Source: Escallonia rubra
Lineage: Eukaryota > Streptophyta > Magnoliopsida > Escalloniales > Escalloniaceae
NCBI GenBank assembly: GCA_033065855.1
Contig: JAVXUO010001507.1
Coordinates: forward strand, 54,098-118,097
DNA length: 64,000 nt
Direction: 5' to 3'
This document shows, in pieces, positions 12,627 to 23,739 of the stretch. Both the position numbers and the translations under genes were made by a program. Positions within the stretch are counted from its first letter, which is position 1; each line of letters opens with the position of its first letter. Under the pieces are notes generated by a model. The model did not search any database. It worked only from the letters and a program-made list of their open reading frames with translations, and was not told where the DNA came from.

Positions 12627-12631
12627 AGAAT

Positions 12632-13270
12632 ATTCTGCCTTTTAAAAACTAAATAAGTAAGAATTAGCAACATGGCAATACACTCCTTTACGTACAAAAT
12701 AAAAAGAAAGAGACAAAGCACCAACACTAACAACGTTCAGCAAAGAACCAGCAGATCTTTATCCTTTATTTTAGTCATGAAATTTCTTTGTTGAGAGAGA
12801 GAGAGAGAGAGAGAGAGAGGAGTTTACAACAGGAAAAAAACAAACTTGTATAAGGCATAATCAAAAAATTAAAAGTCTGTCAAGCGTTCAACAATTTTTT
12901 AAACCGGAGGAAAAAAAACTTTTTTCAGTTTTCAAAAAAAAATTTAAAAATTGAAAACTCTGTAAAGCAGGAAACTCTTTTTTCAGAGAGAGAGAGAGAG
13001 AAAAGAGTACATAACAAGAAAAAAACAAAGTAGTAAAAGGCAACATCCCTACTTAAAGAGCTTATGATGACCAAATTCGCAAGGTGAGATCAAGATGATC
13101 AAATTGTCGACATTGAAGAATCTTCAAATAGAAAATAAAAGAGGGAATGATAAATGCAATCTAGCACCGATATTCCAAAATCACCCTAGATGTGAGAGTG
13201 CACTGGGTATCTTGGTGGATTTGGATCCTCTACAGCAATGCACATATAAGCATTCCTAAACCCATTTCCA
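12632..13270. other. AT-rich intergenic DNA with GA repeats
   Basis: It contains (GA)n at about 12795-12819 and about 12986-13001, and A/T homopolymers. No gene is seen. Confidence 0.5.
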
Positions 13271-13274
13271 TGAC

Positions 13275-13357
<83 letters not shown>

Positions 13358-13370
13358 CACACACACATAT
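13275..13370. repeat. Palindromic compound microsatellite (GT)n-(TA)n-(CA)n
   Basis: About 16 GT units, then TCTATG, about 14 TA units, then TAGA and about 10 CA units, bounded by ATAT on both sides. The GT and CA arms are complementary around an AT centre, so the tract can fold into one long hairpin or cruciform. Frames through it (Cys-Val, Tyr-Ile and Thr-His runs) are not genes. Confidence 0.9.
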
Positions 13371-13379
13371 AAACTCTCA

Positions 13380-14340
13380 CCGGCTCTTTCTCCTCCTGCC
13401 CTCAACCCAACTCCACCCAATACGCACTGTATCATCATCAACAACCCACCAACACCATTCCAGATGGCCATCCAACCACCAACCCCACCATCCTTCATCT
13501 GCCGCCGCCACCACCAACAACTATTGCCCAACCACCGCCACCACTACTAAACCACCACCACCACCACTAACTGGCGATAAGCCTATGTCTGTCTTCAGGT
13601 CGTCGTTGACCTTATGGGTTGCTTAAGAAACATGTAAATTAAATTGGGCATTTGATAGTTATAGGTGGTTTGGACGAATCCAATTAATGGCTTAGAGGGT
13701 TTTGGCTCAAGGAAGTGAAAGAGGACTTGTCATCGAGGTAACAACCCTAAGAAATTGAGGGTCCAATTGAGTTTGGGTGGGGGCATTGATGATGGTGTGA
13801 TGTGGTGATGGGTGGCAAGGCTTGGGAGGGCAATGTCTTGTTTGTGGTGGGATAACGGTGATGTCGCTGTGCTGATGAGTGGCGACGCTATAAACTTGTG
13901 GTAGTGGTGGATTAGTTATTGGATTGGTTGGATTATTATGGTGCAAGCAGAGGTTGGGATGGCTAGGCGGGGGACTGGTTAAAGCCACCACCACTGACAT
14001 GATTTTCGGTGGTGGTTGTTGGTGGTGCTACCGGAGGTGCATGGTGATTATGATTTTGGGTGTTGGCTGTGGGATTATGGAATGTATGTTGGTGGTGTTC
14101 TGTGGTAGTGGTGGTGGGATGGGATGGTCATTCAGGGAAGAGGAAGATGACAAGCTAATAAAAACTAATGAGTTGACCATCTTACCCTTGGTAAGTATCG
14201 GATTTTCTCACGTCCGTTAGTAAAATCATGACATTGCAACATATCACAAACCTTGGGGTCTTGGGTGTCGAGTTGTAAACTTTAGGGTTTGGGTTGCAAT
14301 TCTTTGGCAAACATAAGGTTTACAGTGCAATTAAGCCTAT
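13380..14340. repeat. CCACC/GGTGG low-complexity repeat DNA
   Basis: CCACC-rich sequence (13390-13580) is followed by GGTGG-rich sequence (13780-14130), partly complementary. This matches the dispersed low-complexity class elsewhere in the window. It ends in a (TA)n tract at 14338-14364 that abuts the next element. Confidence 0.5.
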
Positions 14341-14364
14341 ATATATATATATATATATATATAT

Positions 14365-15772
14365 GGAGCTGATCCGTTGAGAGCGCTAGCAAAATGGGTT
14401 AAGTTGCTAGCGCGATCTGGGCGTCCACGCGAGATCTGTGGACGGTCCAGATCTTTTTTTTGCCTTTTTTTTAAGTCCGTCCGCTACATTATGTAGCGGA
14501 CGATTTTTTGACAAAAATACCCTTGATCCCCGAACTGAGAACGCTGTATTTTGTAGGCACAGTGTCCGTCCGCCACATAATGTGGCGGACAATCCAAACC
14601 CATTTCTCCTCTTCTTTCTGTAGCTGCCCCTTCATCTCTCTCTCTTCTTCCAAACCCATTTGCCATCCCTTAATCTCTCTTCTCGGTTCATCCAAACCCA
14701 ATTCCACCTAAAAACTTTATACCCCTTAATCTCATCTTCAACATTTGCATTCAGCAGGGAGACATTGTGGAAATCGTTTCAAGTCGGTGCAGTAGTTGTA
14801 TATCATAAACTTGCTTTGCACCCATCGGAGCCTATTTCTGCCTGCAGAATCAAGTTCTTACATTTGACATGCCTGATCATTAACAGAATTACCAGAAGCA
14901 CAAGATGATCCTGCAGATGACTTAACACACCCATTGACGTTGTAGTTTCTGTAAGAGGCGGTGAATGGAGCTTTTGTCTAATCAGTCTTCACTCGCCCGC
15001 CTTGTGTTGCCCAGTCATCCGCATTCCAAAGGCTCGAGTACACCCTCATTGGTTGACTCTTTGGGAATGGAACGCCAATTGCTTCACTGTTTTGCAATAC
15101 CCTTATGGGACTGTTATCCACCAAGAATCTGAAAGTGTATTGAGGAAAACACATTCAGAAATCACTGGGTCATTAGAACGACAAGTTTGCCATATCTGGT
15201 TATATCAGATTATGAGATGCTATATTTAAAAATTGTGGAGCTAGGTACATACATGATACGTTGTGGGTTCCAAACAATTGAGTAGGTGTGGAAGGCAGCA
15301 GTTGGGTCGAACCATAGATGGAATTGTTGTTCCTTGTTTCCTTTCCCTTGAGCATAAACATCGGTATGAACTGTGTAAGGATTCACTGACGAATTTCTCA
15401 GGAACTCCCAGTTCAGTGGTGGCAGTGATAGAAAGTTTTTAGGTGGAATTGGGTTTGGATGAACCGAGAAGAGAGATTAAGGGATGGCAAATGGGTTTGG
15501 AAGAAGAGAGAGAGATGAAAGAGCAGCTACAAAAACAAGAGGAGAAATGAGTTTGGATTGTCCGCCACATTATGTGGCAAACGACACTGTGCCTATAAAA
15601 TACAGCGTTCTCATTTCGGAGATCAGGGGTATTTTTGTCAAAAAATCGTCCGCTGCATAATGTAGCGGACGGACTAAAAAAATGCAAAAAAAAAAATCTG
15701 GACCGTCCACAAATCGCGCGTGGACGGCCAGATTGCACTAGCAACTTAACCTTTTTTTTGGGGTACAGTTCC
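14365..15772. mobile_element. Pack-MULE-like element with about 345-bp terminal inverted repeats and a captured gene fragment
   Basis: About 358 bp at the left end (14365-14722) reappear as the reverse complement at the right end (about 15428-15772): the same order of terminal GGAGCTG/GGAACTG, hairpin (GTGGAC/GTCCAC), TATGTAGCGGA motif, and CT-rich block up to AATTCCACCTAAAAA. Long inverted repeats around non-transposase cargo are the hallmark of Mutator-like elements that carry host gene pieces. The interior is an XTH fragment. No transposase is present and I see no 9-bp target duplication, perhaps because the left end sits in a (TA)n tract; the superfamily is therefore inferred. A short relative lies at about 57467-57566. 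Confidence 0.78.
14747..15419 (-). pseudogene. Captured fragment of a xyloglucan endotransglucosylase/hydrolase gene (XTH22-25-like)
   Basis: Read on the minus strand, 15419 to about 15250 encodes [20 protein letters not shown] and continues through the [17 protein letters not shown] and [12 protein letters not shown] motifs of XTH. An intron follows with recognisable ends (GTATGT at about 15247, TTTCAG before 15123). The next exon carries [28 protein letters not shown] and, near 14750-14860, [20 protein letters not shown] ending LPAEC. The copy begins within the DEIDFEFLG active-site motif, so the N-terminal half and an intact catalytic site are missing. Two nonsense changes fit transitions: TGG to TAG at 14978-14980 and CAA to TAA at 14858-14860. 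Retention of the intron shows DNA-level capture. XTHs remodel cell-wall xyloglucan; this copy cannot. Confidence 0.88.
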
Positions 15773-16579
15773 AAATAAAGCAAATAATTACATCCTATTA
15801 AAGCTTACACCATCAGCATCATCTTTGAGCAACTGAACCATTCTATTTGGTGATTGTGGCAGGTACACGTTTTATTCACTGTCATTTGCAAGGAAGTCAG
15901 TGGTCTGGTCACCCTAGAGATGTCAAACGGCCAGGGGCCCGCGGGCCAGCCCATTTTAGCCCAAAAAAGGCTTGGGCCAGGGCGGCCCGTTGCATGAACA
16001 GTACTGGCCTAGGTCCAAAGGGTCAAGGGCCTGGGCTAGGCCGCCATTTTCTCCAAAAATGGCCCGACCTGACTTGGCCCTCAAAAAGCCCAAACCAGGC
16101 TTGGCCCTAAAAAATCCCATATTCGGCCGGAAATTCAACCTCTATTTGGCCCGTTTGGGGCCCGGATCTGACTCAGTCCAAGCCCGATCCAGACTCGGCC
16201 CGACCCTAAAAAATTCAAAATGTCATATTCTCTCCCCCCCCCCTAACTATATAACGACTAGTTTATGGGGTATTTTCGTCCAATAACTCTTTTATGCAGT
16301 TTTACATCTTTGCCCTCCCAACAACTATAAAAGGTTGTCTTTTGTGAACTTTGAAGAACCTATAAATTCACCCCCTTTTCTTCACATTTTTCACACCAAT
16401 CTTCTCACTCTCTCTTATCTAAATTCTACAAGCCTTCCTACCGTTCTTATTTATTACTAAGTACTAACCCTCGCAAATTTTCAATTACAAGTATTCTTTA
16501 ATTATTTAGTACTTTTATTCTTTTCTATTTAATTACTCTTACCAGTTTTATATTTCATTCTTGTCCAACAATTTTAGCG

Positions 16580-18778
16580 TCAAATATGTCTTCCTCAAGA
16601 TTATCAAAATCATGTAACCAAAAGGTCCACCACCACCACAAACACAACAAGTACCACAATTTCAAGATCAACATAGATACCCAAAAAATTTATTGAGTTT
16701 AACCAAAACATTCTTGATATTGAATCTACACCTTCACAAGATTACCAGAATTTTAGTCAAGAACGCAGCTCAGTTGGCGACACTACTACTCTAAGGCAGA
16801 ATCTTATCCCGAAGAGTTGTGGTCGTGATGACGGACCAAGCAATCCTGCATCTAGTCCATCAGAAGTCCAAAAGGCGAATAAAAAGCTCAAAGTTAAGTG
16901 TTGGAATCATTTTGACCAGATTACAGTTGATGGCGTTAAAAAAGTTCAATGTAAGTGTTGTCAGAAATTATTTTCGTGTGGTAGTGGTAATTCGCATCTT
17001 ACTAGACATTTACCGACATGTCACCTAATCATGGTCACGTCGGTTCTAGCCAAACGCAATTATTTTTTGACGGTAAGTTATTTATTTATAATCTCTGAGA
17101 CCAAAGAGACGGTCTTGCTGAATTTATGGTTCAGATGAACAAGCTTCTAATTTTGCTGATAATGATAAGTACTCTAGATATATAAATAATTACGTGCAAC
17201 CTTTGTATAAAAAGGTTCATAGAAACACAACTAGGTCTGATGCACTTAGACAGTATAATGCTACTAAAGAATGCTTGATTGATTATTTTGATAAAAGTTG
17301 ATGGCAGAGTTAGTCTTATGTCTGATGTTTGAAAATCTCCTTTTACTCTGGTTAATTATGCTTGTGTGACGGCACATTGAATTAATTCTAATTGGGTTAA
17401 GAACAAGAGAATCATCGTTTTTGAACGCTTTCCCTATCCGCATGATGCACTACACGTTGCTGATATTATACGCCGAGTATGTAACACGTTTATATTAACA
17501 GACAAGATAAGGAGTATCAGTTTTGATAATGCTTCTAATAATATAGTTGTTGTTCAAGTCTTAAAAAAGAACCTTAAACCTATATTAGATGGTAACTTTT
17601 TTTTATCTTAAATATGTTTGCCATATAATTAATTTAATGGTTCAAGATGATTTAGCTGCTGCAGGAGATATTTTTTTACAAACTGGTCGGGTTTGAGAAT
17701 ATAGGAATTTAAAGCTTTATGTGCTCAATATGGTTTGCCTCATAGGAGACCATGTCATGCATAAATGGAACTCCACATATAAAATGATTTTACATGTTAT
17801 GTTATACAAACAAGTGTATATTCATTGCCTACTAACCATGCTCCTACAAGGCTTGCCAACTCCCGACGGATGGCAAGCTGCACACCTAGTTGAATTTTTG
17901 GAGGTATTTTACACGTCAACATTTCTATTATCTAGTACGTACTATCCCGTGTCCCCTATCACTGTACTAGAAATTAATTGTTAACATCTTAAAGAAATGG
18001 ACATATATAGAACCCTTTCATGATACAGTACAATATATGGACATTAAATTTAATAAATATTGGAAGGAATTACCCATTGTTTTTGCTGTCGCCACTACTT
18101 TCGATCTTAGGTTCAAGTTGCATGGTATACATGTCTCAATATTAGAAATATGTGGAAAAATATGCTACCCGACAGCTGAGACAAGCGAGCTTACAAAGAG
18201 TGTGAGTACGTCATTTGAAGATCTTTATAACTTGTAACAAAATTCTGTTGACGTGCGCGGTCGAGCTATATCGTCGAGCGGTCAAATATATTATGTCATT
18301 TCTTAGGGGCATTGAACATGTAGTGGCAAAACAAGCAAGAATGGAAGTTACTTCTACAAGTTCGTCTTCTTTTTCCTCTTTTAATTAAATTAGTTTATAT
18401 GCAAATACTGATCATTATTCTTCATTGTCAATGGATGAGCAAATGAATTTTGATTTGTTAACTTTTTGAAAACAAAATGCAAAATTTTATCGGACGTTAT
18501 CCCAAATTGCCCGGGATGCACTACCGGTACAAGCCTCCACGGTTGCTTCAGAGTCGTGTTTTTCAGAGAGAAGGAGGAGGGTGTTGGATGAAATGAGGAA
18601 TCGTCTTAACTCCGAGTCGCTCAAGTTATGTATGTGTTGGAAGGATTATCTTGATGTAAAATACCGTGAGCAAGATAAATCACTTGATGATAGGCAGAGC
18701 AACAACCCGAACGTTGAAGATCTTCCAGATGATTACGTAATTTTCGTTTCTTTTCCTTTTCTCAACTTTTTAGAATAA
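16580..18778 (+). pseudogene. hAT transposase (BED zinc finger, RNase-H-like, hAT dimerisation), many frame breaks
   Basis: Pieces of a plant Ac/Tam3-type transposase lie in order. A BED zinc finger is at about 16895-17025 (WNHFDQITVDGVKKVQCKCC, then HLTRHLPTC). Fragments equivalent to the catalytic RNase-H-like fold follow at about 17200-17600. A DUF4413-like block is at about 18037-18120 (MDIKFNKYWKELPIVFAVAT, then DLRFKL). The C-terminal dimerisation region is at about 18520-18660 (VQASTVASESCFSERRRRVL and the following RNRLNSESL). Stops and frameshifts separate all pieces, so no active enzyme is made. It lies inside the 15915-19254 element and shares its orientation. Confidence 0.85.
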
Positions 18779-18922
18779 TTTTTTTCTCAAAATATAGTTT
18801 AGATTTTTGCAGTGGATTATTTTTAAACAAATTAAATGTATTTAAAGTAAACAATGCACATGAGAATGTGGCTATTTACAAGCAAAATAACTATTTTTCT
18901 CACTTTTTTTTTTAAAAACTAG

Positions 18923-18923
<1 letters not shown>

Positions 18924-18998
<75 letters not shown>
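18924..18998. repeat. (TA)n microsatellite
   Basis: About 75 bp of pure TA repeats inside the hAT element, just before its GGCCCG-rich right subterminal region. Confidence 0.9.
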
Positions 18999-19003
<5 letters not shown>

Positions 19004-19254
19004 AAAATAACTTCGCCCGCTTGTTTACAAGCTGCCGATCCCAAGCCCGAATCAAAGGAGGAAGGCTTATCAACAAATTTATCTTAAATTTAATTTTACC
19101 GGAAAACAAAAAATGAATTTAAAAAATTTTAAAATTTAAACAGGCCCGGGCCTAGGCCAACCCCGGCCTATTTCTCCCTGGCCCAGCCTTTTTTTCTAAA
19201 AAGCCCAAAAGGCCTAGGCTGGGCTGGCCCAAGCCCGACCCTTTGACATCTCTA

Positions 19255-19715
19255 AGTCACTCTCTTTCAGCACATGCATGATTTATAGACTTGTAGCAAT
19301 TAGGAAGGGTGATTGTATTAATGATTTTTTTTCCTAGAGAAATTGAGAAATAAATACCATTAGTGAAAAGTTGCACAACAATTAACTACTGATAAATAAA
19401 ACATAAGTAAACTAAGACAAACAGCAACCTGCTTAAGAAAGAAAACAAGCAAACAAAATAGAGTGATAGCCTCAAATACATAGGATATGAAAATGAATAC
19501 GGAAACGCTGCAACTTGGAGTCTTCATAAATCCGGAAGGAGAGCTCTTTAGTCTTCAGCAACAATTAAAGTCAAATGAACATCAGCCTATACACCATCAA
19601 ACCATTCATGCTGAAATCCATCCCCGTGACATGAAGTAAAAGAAGCCAGAACTGAAGCTAGAGCTAGAACTCTATTTGTACCCTTCCTGACTTCAGGGAT
19701 GCTAGACTATAGTTG
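19255..19715. other. Intergenic DNA between the hAT and MULE relics
   Basis: AT-rich with no frame recognised. It may contain the eroded 5' part of the MULE element that follows; I could not find matching terminal inverted repeats. Confidence 0.4.
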
Positions 19716-19716
19716 A

Positions 19717-21503
19717 TTATAAGTTTGAGGTCGGGATGTGCTTTATGGATAAACTTGAATTCCAGAGTGCTGTCAGGGCACATGTTTTAAAGCATAAAGG
19801 AGTTTGTAAAGTTCAAGAAATCTGAGAAGAATAGGGTGTTAGCTGTGTGTGAGCCCAAAAAAGGAACATGTCCATGGAGATTTTTGCTTCCCTGAAACAT
19901 GATGACGAGACATTTCAAATAAAAAGAGTTGGCCTAGATCACACTTGTGGTAGAATCCATAATGTTAGATTTGCAAACTCAAACTTTATGTCTGAACAAT
20001 ATAGGAACAAGTGGAGAAGTAATCCTACATGGCCAGTGCAGGCATTCAGGAGTCAAGTTGAAGAGGATTTTGTGGTCAATGTCTCTCAGTGGAAGGGGTG
20101 CAGGGCTAGGTAAAAAGCAATGGTTCTAATTGAAGGCAGTGTCAAGGAGCAAATTGCACAACTGTGGGATTATGGTGAGGAATTAAAAAGGACTAACGCT
20201 GGGGCTACTGTTAATATACAGGTAGACAATAGTGGGGAACAACCAGTCCTTCAGAGAATGAATATCTGCCTTGGTGGTCTTAAGAGGGGATTCCTAGAAT
20301 AGTCCAGACCCTTAATGGGGTTAGATGGTTGTCACTTGAAAGGTGCAAACAAGGGGCAAATTCTAATTGTTGTTGGCATTGATGCCAACAATGGAATGTT
20401 TCCAGATGCTTATGTAATTGTTGAGAGTAAGTGTACAAGTTCTAACAGATGGTTTGTTGAGTTACTTGTAGATGATCTAAAAATCAGTCCTAGTGGATGG
20501 ACCTTGCACGAGATGCCATTGTGCCAGAGCTGAGCATAGACATTATGTAAAACATTTGTATGATAACTTCAAAGGATTCAAAGGGTTGATATGAACATTT
20601 CTAGAGTGCAGCTTATGCAAGTTATATGAAACAGTTTAGCAAAGAAATGAAGAGTCTTAAAACAACAAGTGAGTTGGCAGATAGACCCACATTGGTCCAG
20701 GTTAAACTTTAGGACTTTCCTTGAGTGTGACATGTTATGCGATAACCTATGTGAGAGCTTTAATGGTAATATATTGGATGCAAGAGACAAACCAATAATA
20801 CAGTGTCTTGAGGTGATTAGGGACTACCTGATAAAGAAAATGATGCTGCAAAGAGAAACAATGAGGAAGAAGCATGTTGATGGCCCTTTTACACCTAAAG
20901 TTGCTTGGTCTGGAAGAGGCATTTACCAAGCCAGTATGACGAGAGGGGGTCAGTTCACAGTGGACTTGGATTCTCATATATTTTTTACTGTAGAGCATGG
21001 GATTTGATAGGAATCCCATGTGTACATGTCGTGGCAGATACAAGGGTGTCATGCCAGATGAGTATGTTGCTGACTGTTACAGGAAGAGTACCTTCATGAA
21101 AGGACATGAGCATATGGTTTTCCCTATGAATAGAAGTTATTTTTGGAGGAAGACAAGATTGCCCCCAATATTGCCACTTATATCTGACAACCAGCCTGGT
21201 AGACCTTCCACTGCTAGGAGGAGACAAGCAGATGAACCAAGAGCTAGTGCCACCCAGGGACTAAAACTGAGGAGGGGGCTTACAGTAATAAGGTGTAGCA
21301 GGTACAAAGGTGCTAAGCATAACAGAAGGACATGCACAACACCCCTGGGAAATGATGAGGGGCAAAATAATCCTCAACCCCAAGATGGCCCGAACCACAA
21401 ACTGGCCATGGTGGAGATAGGGGTGCTACAAGTCAAACAATTATGGAAGATACTCCACCATGCACTCAGCCAACAAAGTCAAGAAGGGCTACAAGAAATG
21501 TAA
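19717..21503 (+). pseudogene. Mutator-like (MULE) transposase, broken
   Basis: The parts of a MuDR-type transposase appear in the right order but in shifting frames. The N-terminal DNA-binding region is at about 19717-20000 (GMCFMDKLEFQSAVRAHVLK; later DDETFQIKRVGLDHTCGR). The catalytic core includes MGLDGCHLKGANKGQ (about 20315) and VVGIDANNGMFPDAYVIVES. NLCESFNGNILDARDKPIIQ lies near 20747. A SWIM-type zinc finger (CRAWDLIGIPCVHVV) is near 20990, after a frameshift. The C-terminal CCHC-like knuckle (CSRYKGAKHNRRTC) is near 21296. At least four stops or frameshifts make it inactive. It has no link to the Pack-MULE at 14.4 kb beyond superfamily. Confidence 0.85.
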
Positions 21504-22690
21504 GTATTCCTTAATTGTTGTGATTTTTGTTATTGCTTACTAATATATTTTTTTAATGTTATATATTTGTTACAGTGAATAGGATAATTCTAGAAATGCA
21601 CCTAGACCAAGTATGCATAATGTGTAGAGAACTCCTATTTTTATCCCCACATGCTAGAATGCCAGAATTACCTGCTAGAAGGACTGTAAGGAACGATGCC
21701 TTGCTGAATTTAATTCATTTGGTTTGGATTGTAAGTAATATTGTGTGAAAGGGTTTTTTTGCATAATAAAAAGAAGTCAGTAGATCACAATATGGCTCCA
21801 GCCGTAGATAAGTGTGCGCAAGTAACCAACATGGTAATGACTATTTAATTTATTTGCCACTCCTTAGAAGTGATTTATGGTGCTAGACTTATCTTTAGTT
21901 TCATATCCTCAGGATGAAGATAATGTTGAACCTGTCCTAAACTCATACTTTCTCAATACAAGGGCTACACCTTGAGTTCCACCATTTATCCCAAGATCAG
22001 TGCAAATCAATGGGGTTAAGACAGAAGAATCAAGGTTGGCATGGAATTGTCAAAAAAAACAATGTCACTGGCATCACTTCTACAAGATAGAAACCAAAAA
22101 AAGAAGTATGTAGCAAGAAGGTGGAAGGAGTAATAGAATGTATTAGGATATCTTTTGTAATAGGCCATTTTTTTTTTTTTTTGCAGTGGAAGCTAGATGA
22201 TATAAGGCAATCTTTTGTAATAGGCCCTTTTTTGGACAATAGGAACTAGAAGGTATTTAGGCATTCATTTGTAATAGGCCATTTTTTTGTGTAGCTTGTA
22301 ACAGGCCAAACATGGACCATATTTTATATAGCCGTTTGGTTGTAATGGTACAATTTATGATCGTAATACAAATGGCATTTTGGACCATATTTTGTGAAAT
22401 TGAATTTGTTGCAGTCATTTTGTGCAGCCACATTGTTGTTATAGTACAGTTAATTGTAATGGCAAGCATTTTCATGTAAATCACACTTGGACACAACTAG
22501 TTTAAAGAAACATTTCATTCATTGTAATGACAGAGGAAATGAGATTACATTCGTGTCAATGTCAGCAGAGAATCTCCATTAACACATTGGTGCCCCCAAT
22601 ATGCGACACAAACCACACAGTAATACCCAATCCTAGTAAAAAAAAAAAAGCACCAACTTATTGGTGATTTTTCCACTACCATTGGCCTCC
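21504..22690. other. MULE 3' remnant and short degenerate direct repeats
   Basis: 21504-22030 resembles the variable C-terminal tail and 3' region of the MULE. At about 22145-22310 the word TTTTGTAATAGGCC(A/C)TTTTTT recurs three times at roughly 55-60-bp spacing, a degenerate tandem repeat. No gene is seen. Confidence 0.45.
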
Positions 22691-22691
22691 C

Positions 22692-23147
22692 TTACTTGTG
22701 TTTTGCCACCCTAATCTTCTTCCTCAAATCTTCAACTACTTTGGCATATGTCTCATTCTTCTCAGTCAAGTCCTCAATTATCTTTTCTAAACTTTCGTTA
22801 TTTTTTTTCAAGTCTTCTATCACTCTATTCTTTTCAACAATCATGCCACCAGTTTCAGCATTTTGATTTAAGATCTTCTTTCTAAACACCTTCCCTCTTT
22901 CACAGACTTTTGGGTTAATCCATTCAAAGTACCCACGAGACATTTCCTACAAACACAACAACGTATTAATTTTAAATTTTACACGTCAACTGAAAAAAGG
23001 AAGTCATTAAATTACCTTATAATTGGCAAATCCAACAAACCACCTTCTTGGGTTGTCCATCGCGTACCATATTTTATGCAAAAAGGTCCACAATAGCAGC
23101 CATGGAATTTTTCCATTCCATTGAATGAATTGCTACTAGAACTCATC
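22692..23147 (-). pseudogene. GRF-type zinc finger plus coiled-coil protein relic, two exons
   Basis: On the minus strand, exon 1 (about 23147-23013) reads MSSSSNSFNGMEKFHGCYCG and, in a shifted frame, MDNPRRWFVGFANYK, matching the NPRRxFxGC core of GRF zinc fingers. A donor (AAG/GTAATT) and acceptor (TTTGTAG/GAAATG) flank a short intron. Exon 2 continues with the expected GYFEWINPKVCERGKVFRKK and then a Glu/Lys/Asn-rich heptad-like coiled coil to the stop at 22692. Such small GRF-coiled-coil proteins are common near plant transposons. One frameshift in the finger argues for a relic, although a sequencing error is possible. It faces the MULE transposase tail to tail. Confidence 0.68.
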
Positions 23148-23149
23148 TC

Positions 23150-23735
23150 CACAACTTGAATGATTTTTTCCATTCCATTGAATGAATTGTTACTAAACCC
23201 AATTTACATAAAGTCAACACAGTCTAACCCCACATCCCTAAAATTCCGAAATCACAAAGAAAAAATCCTACTTATAAAAACCTATATCAATTTACCTATG
23301 ATTTCTATCAATAATTTGCTATTTCCTTCGTCTTTAGCTCGTTGGACCTTCGAATGATTCTTCTTCAGTCAAATGGCAGCTACGATGTGATTTTGTGTGT
23401 GTGGGTCTTGGGGGGTGGGGGGGGGGTCTACATGAGTATGTGTATATAAACCCATGTAGCCATTGGAGGGATATGTGGAGAGAGAAGACGGGGCTATTAG
23501 AGGGAAATGACGTTGAGAGAAGATTGGGTCATATGGAGCTGACTGGGATGACAGATAAGCTTTAAGGGGCAGAAAGACCATTTTGCTCCTTATAAAAACT
23601 AACAGACTTGTTGTCAAAAGGCATTTTGACCGTCATCTAGTGATGGAAATCATGATTTTTGAATTTTTGGTACTGGCTACCAATTTTAGAACTATGGGAT
23701 GCTGGGTGCAACTGACCCCTAAGTATGAGATGTAG
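23150..23735. other. Intergenic DNA between the GRF relic and the LINE
   Basis: It contains a G-rich stretch near 23410-23427 and promoter-like TATATAAA at 23441-23448. No gene is seen. It may include the right terminus of the MULE-derived block. Confidence 0.35.
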
Positions 23736-23739
23736 CATA

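Larger units (their letters stand above)
15915..19254 (+). mobile_element. Decayed autonomous hAT element (3.3 kb)
   Basis: The left end TAGAGATGTCAAACGG and the right end, reverse-complemented, TAGAGATGTCAAAGGG form a terminal inverted repeat. The flanks GGTCACCC (15907-15914) and AGTCACTC (19255-19262) are an 8-bp target duplication with two later mismatches. Subterminal regions at both ends are packed with GGCCCG/CGGGCC and AAGCCC words, typical hAT transposase-binding clusters. The interior encodes a broken hAT transposase. A (TA)n tract fills about 18924-18998. Confidence 0.88.

Noticed and set aside
13192-13626. Frames with Cys-Val, Tyr-Ile and Thr-His runs
   Set aside because: Translation of the GT/TA/CA microsatellite and adjoining CCACC repeats.
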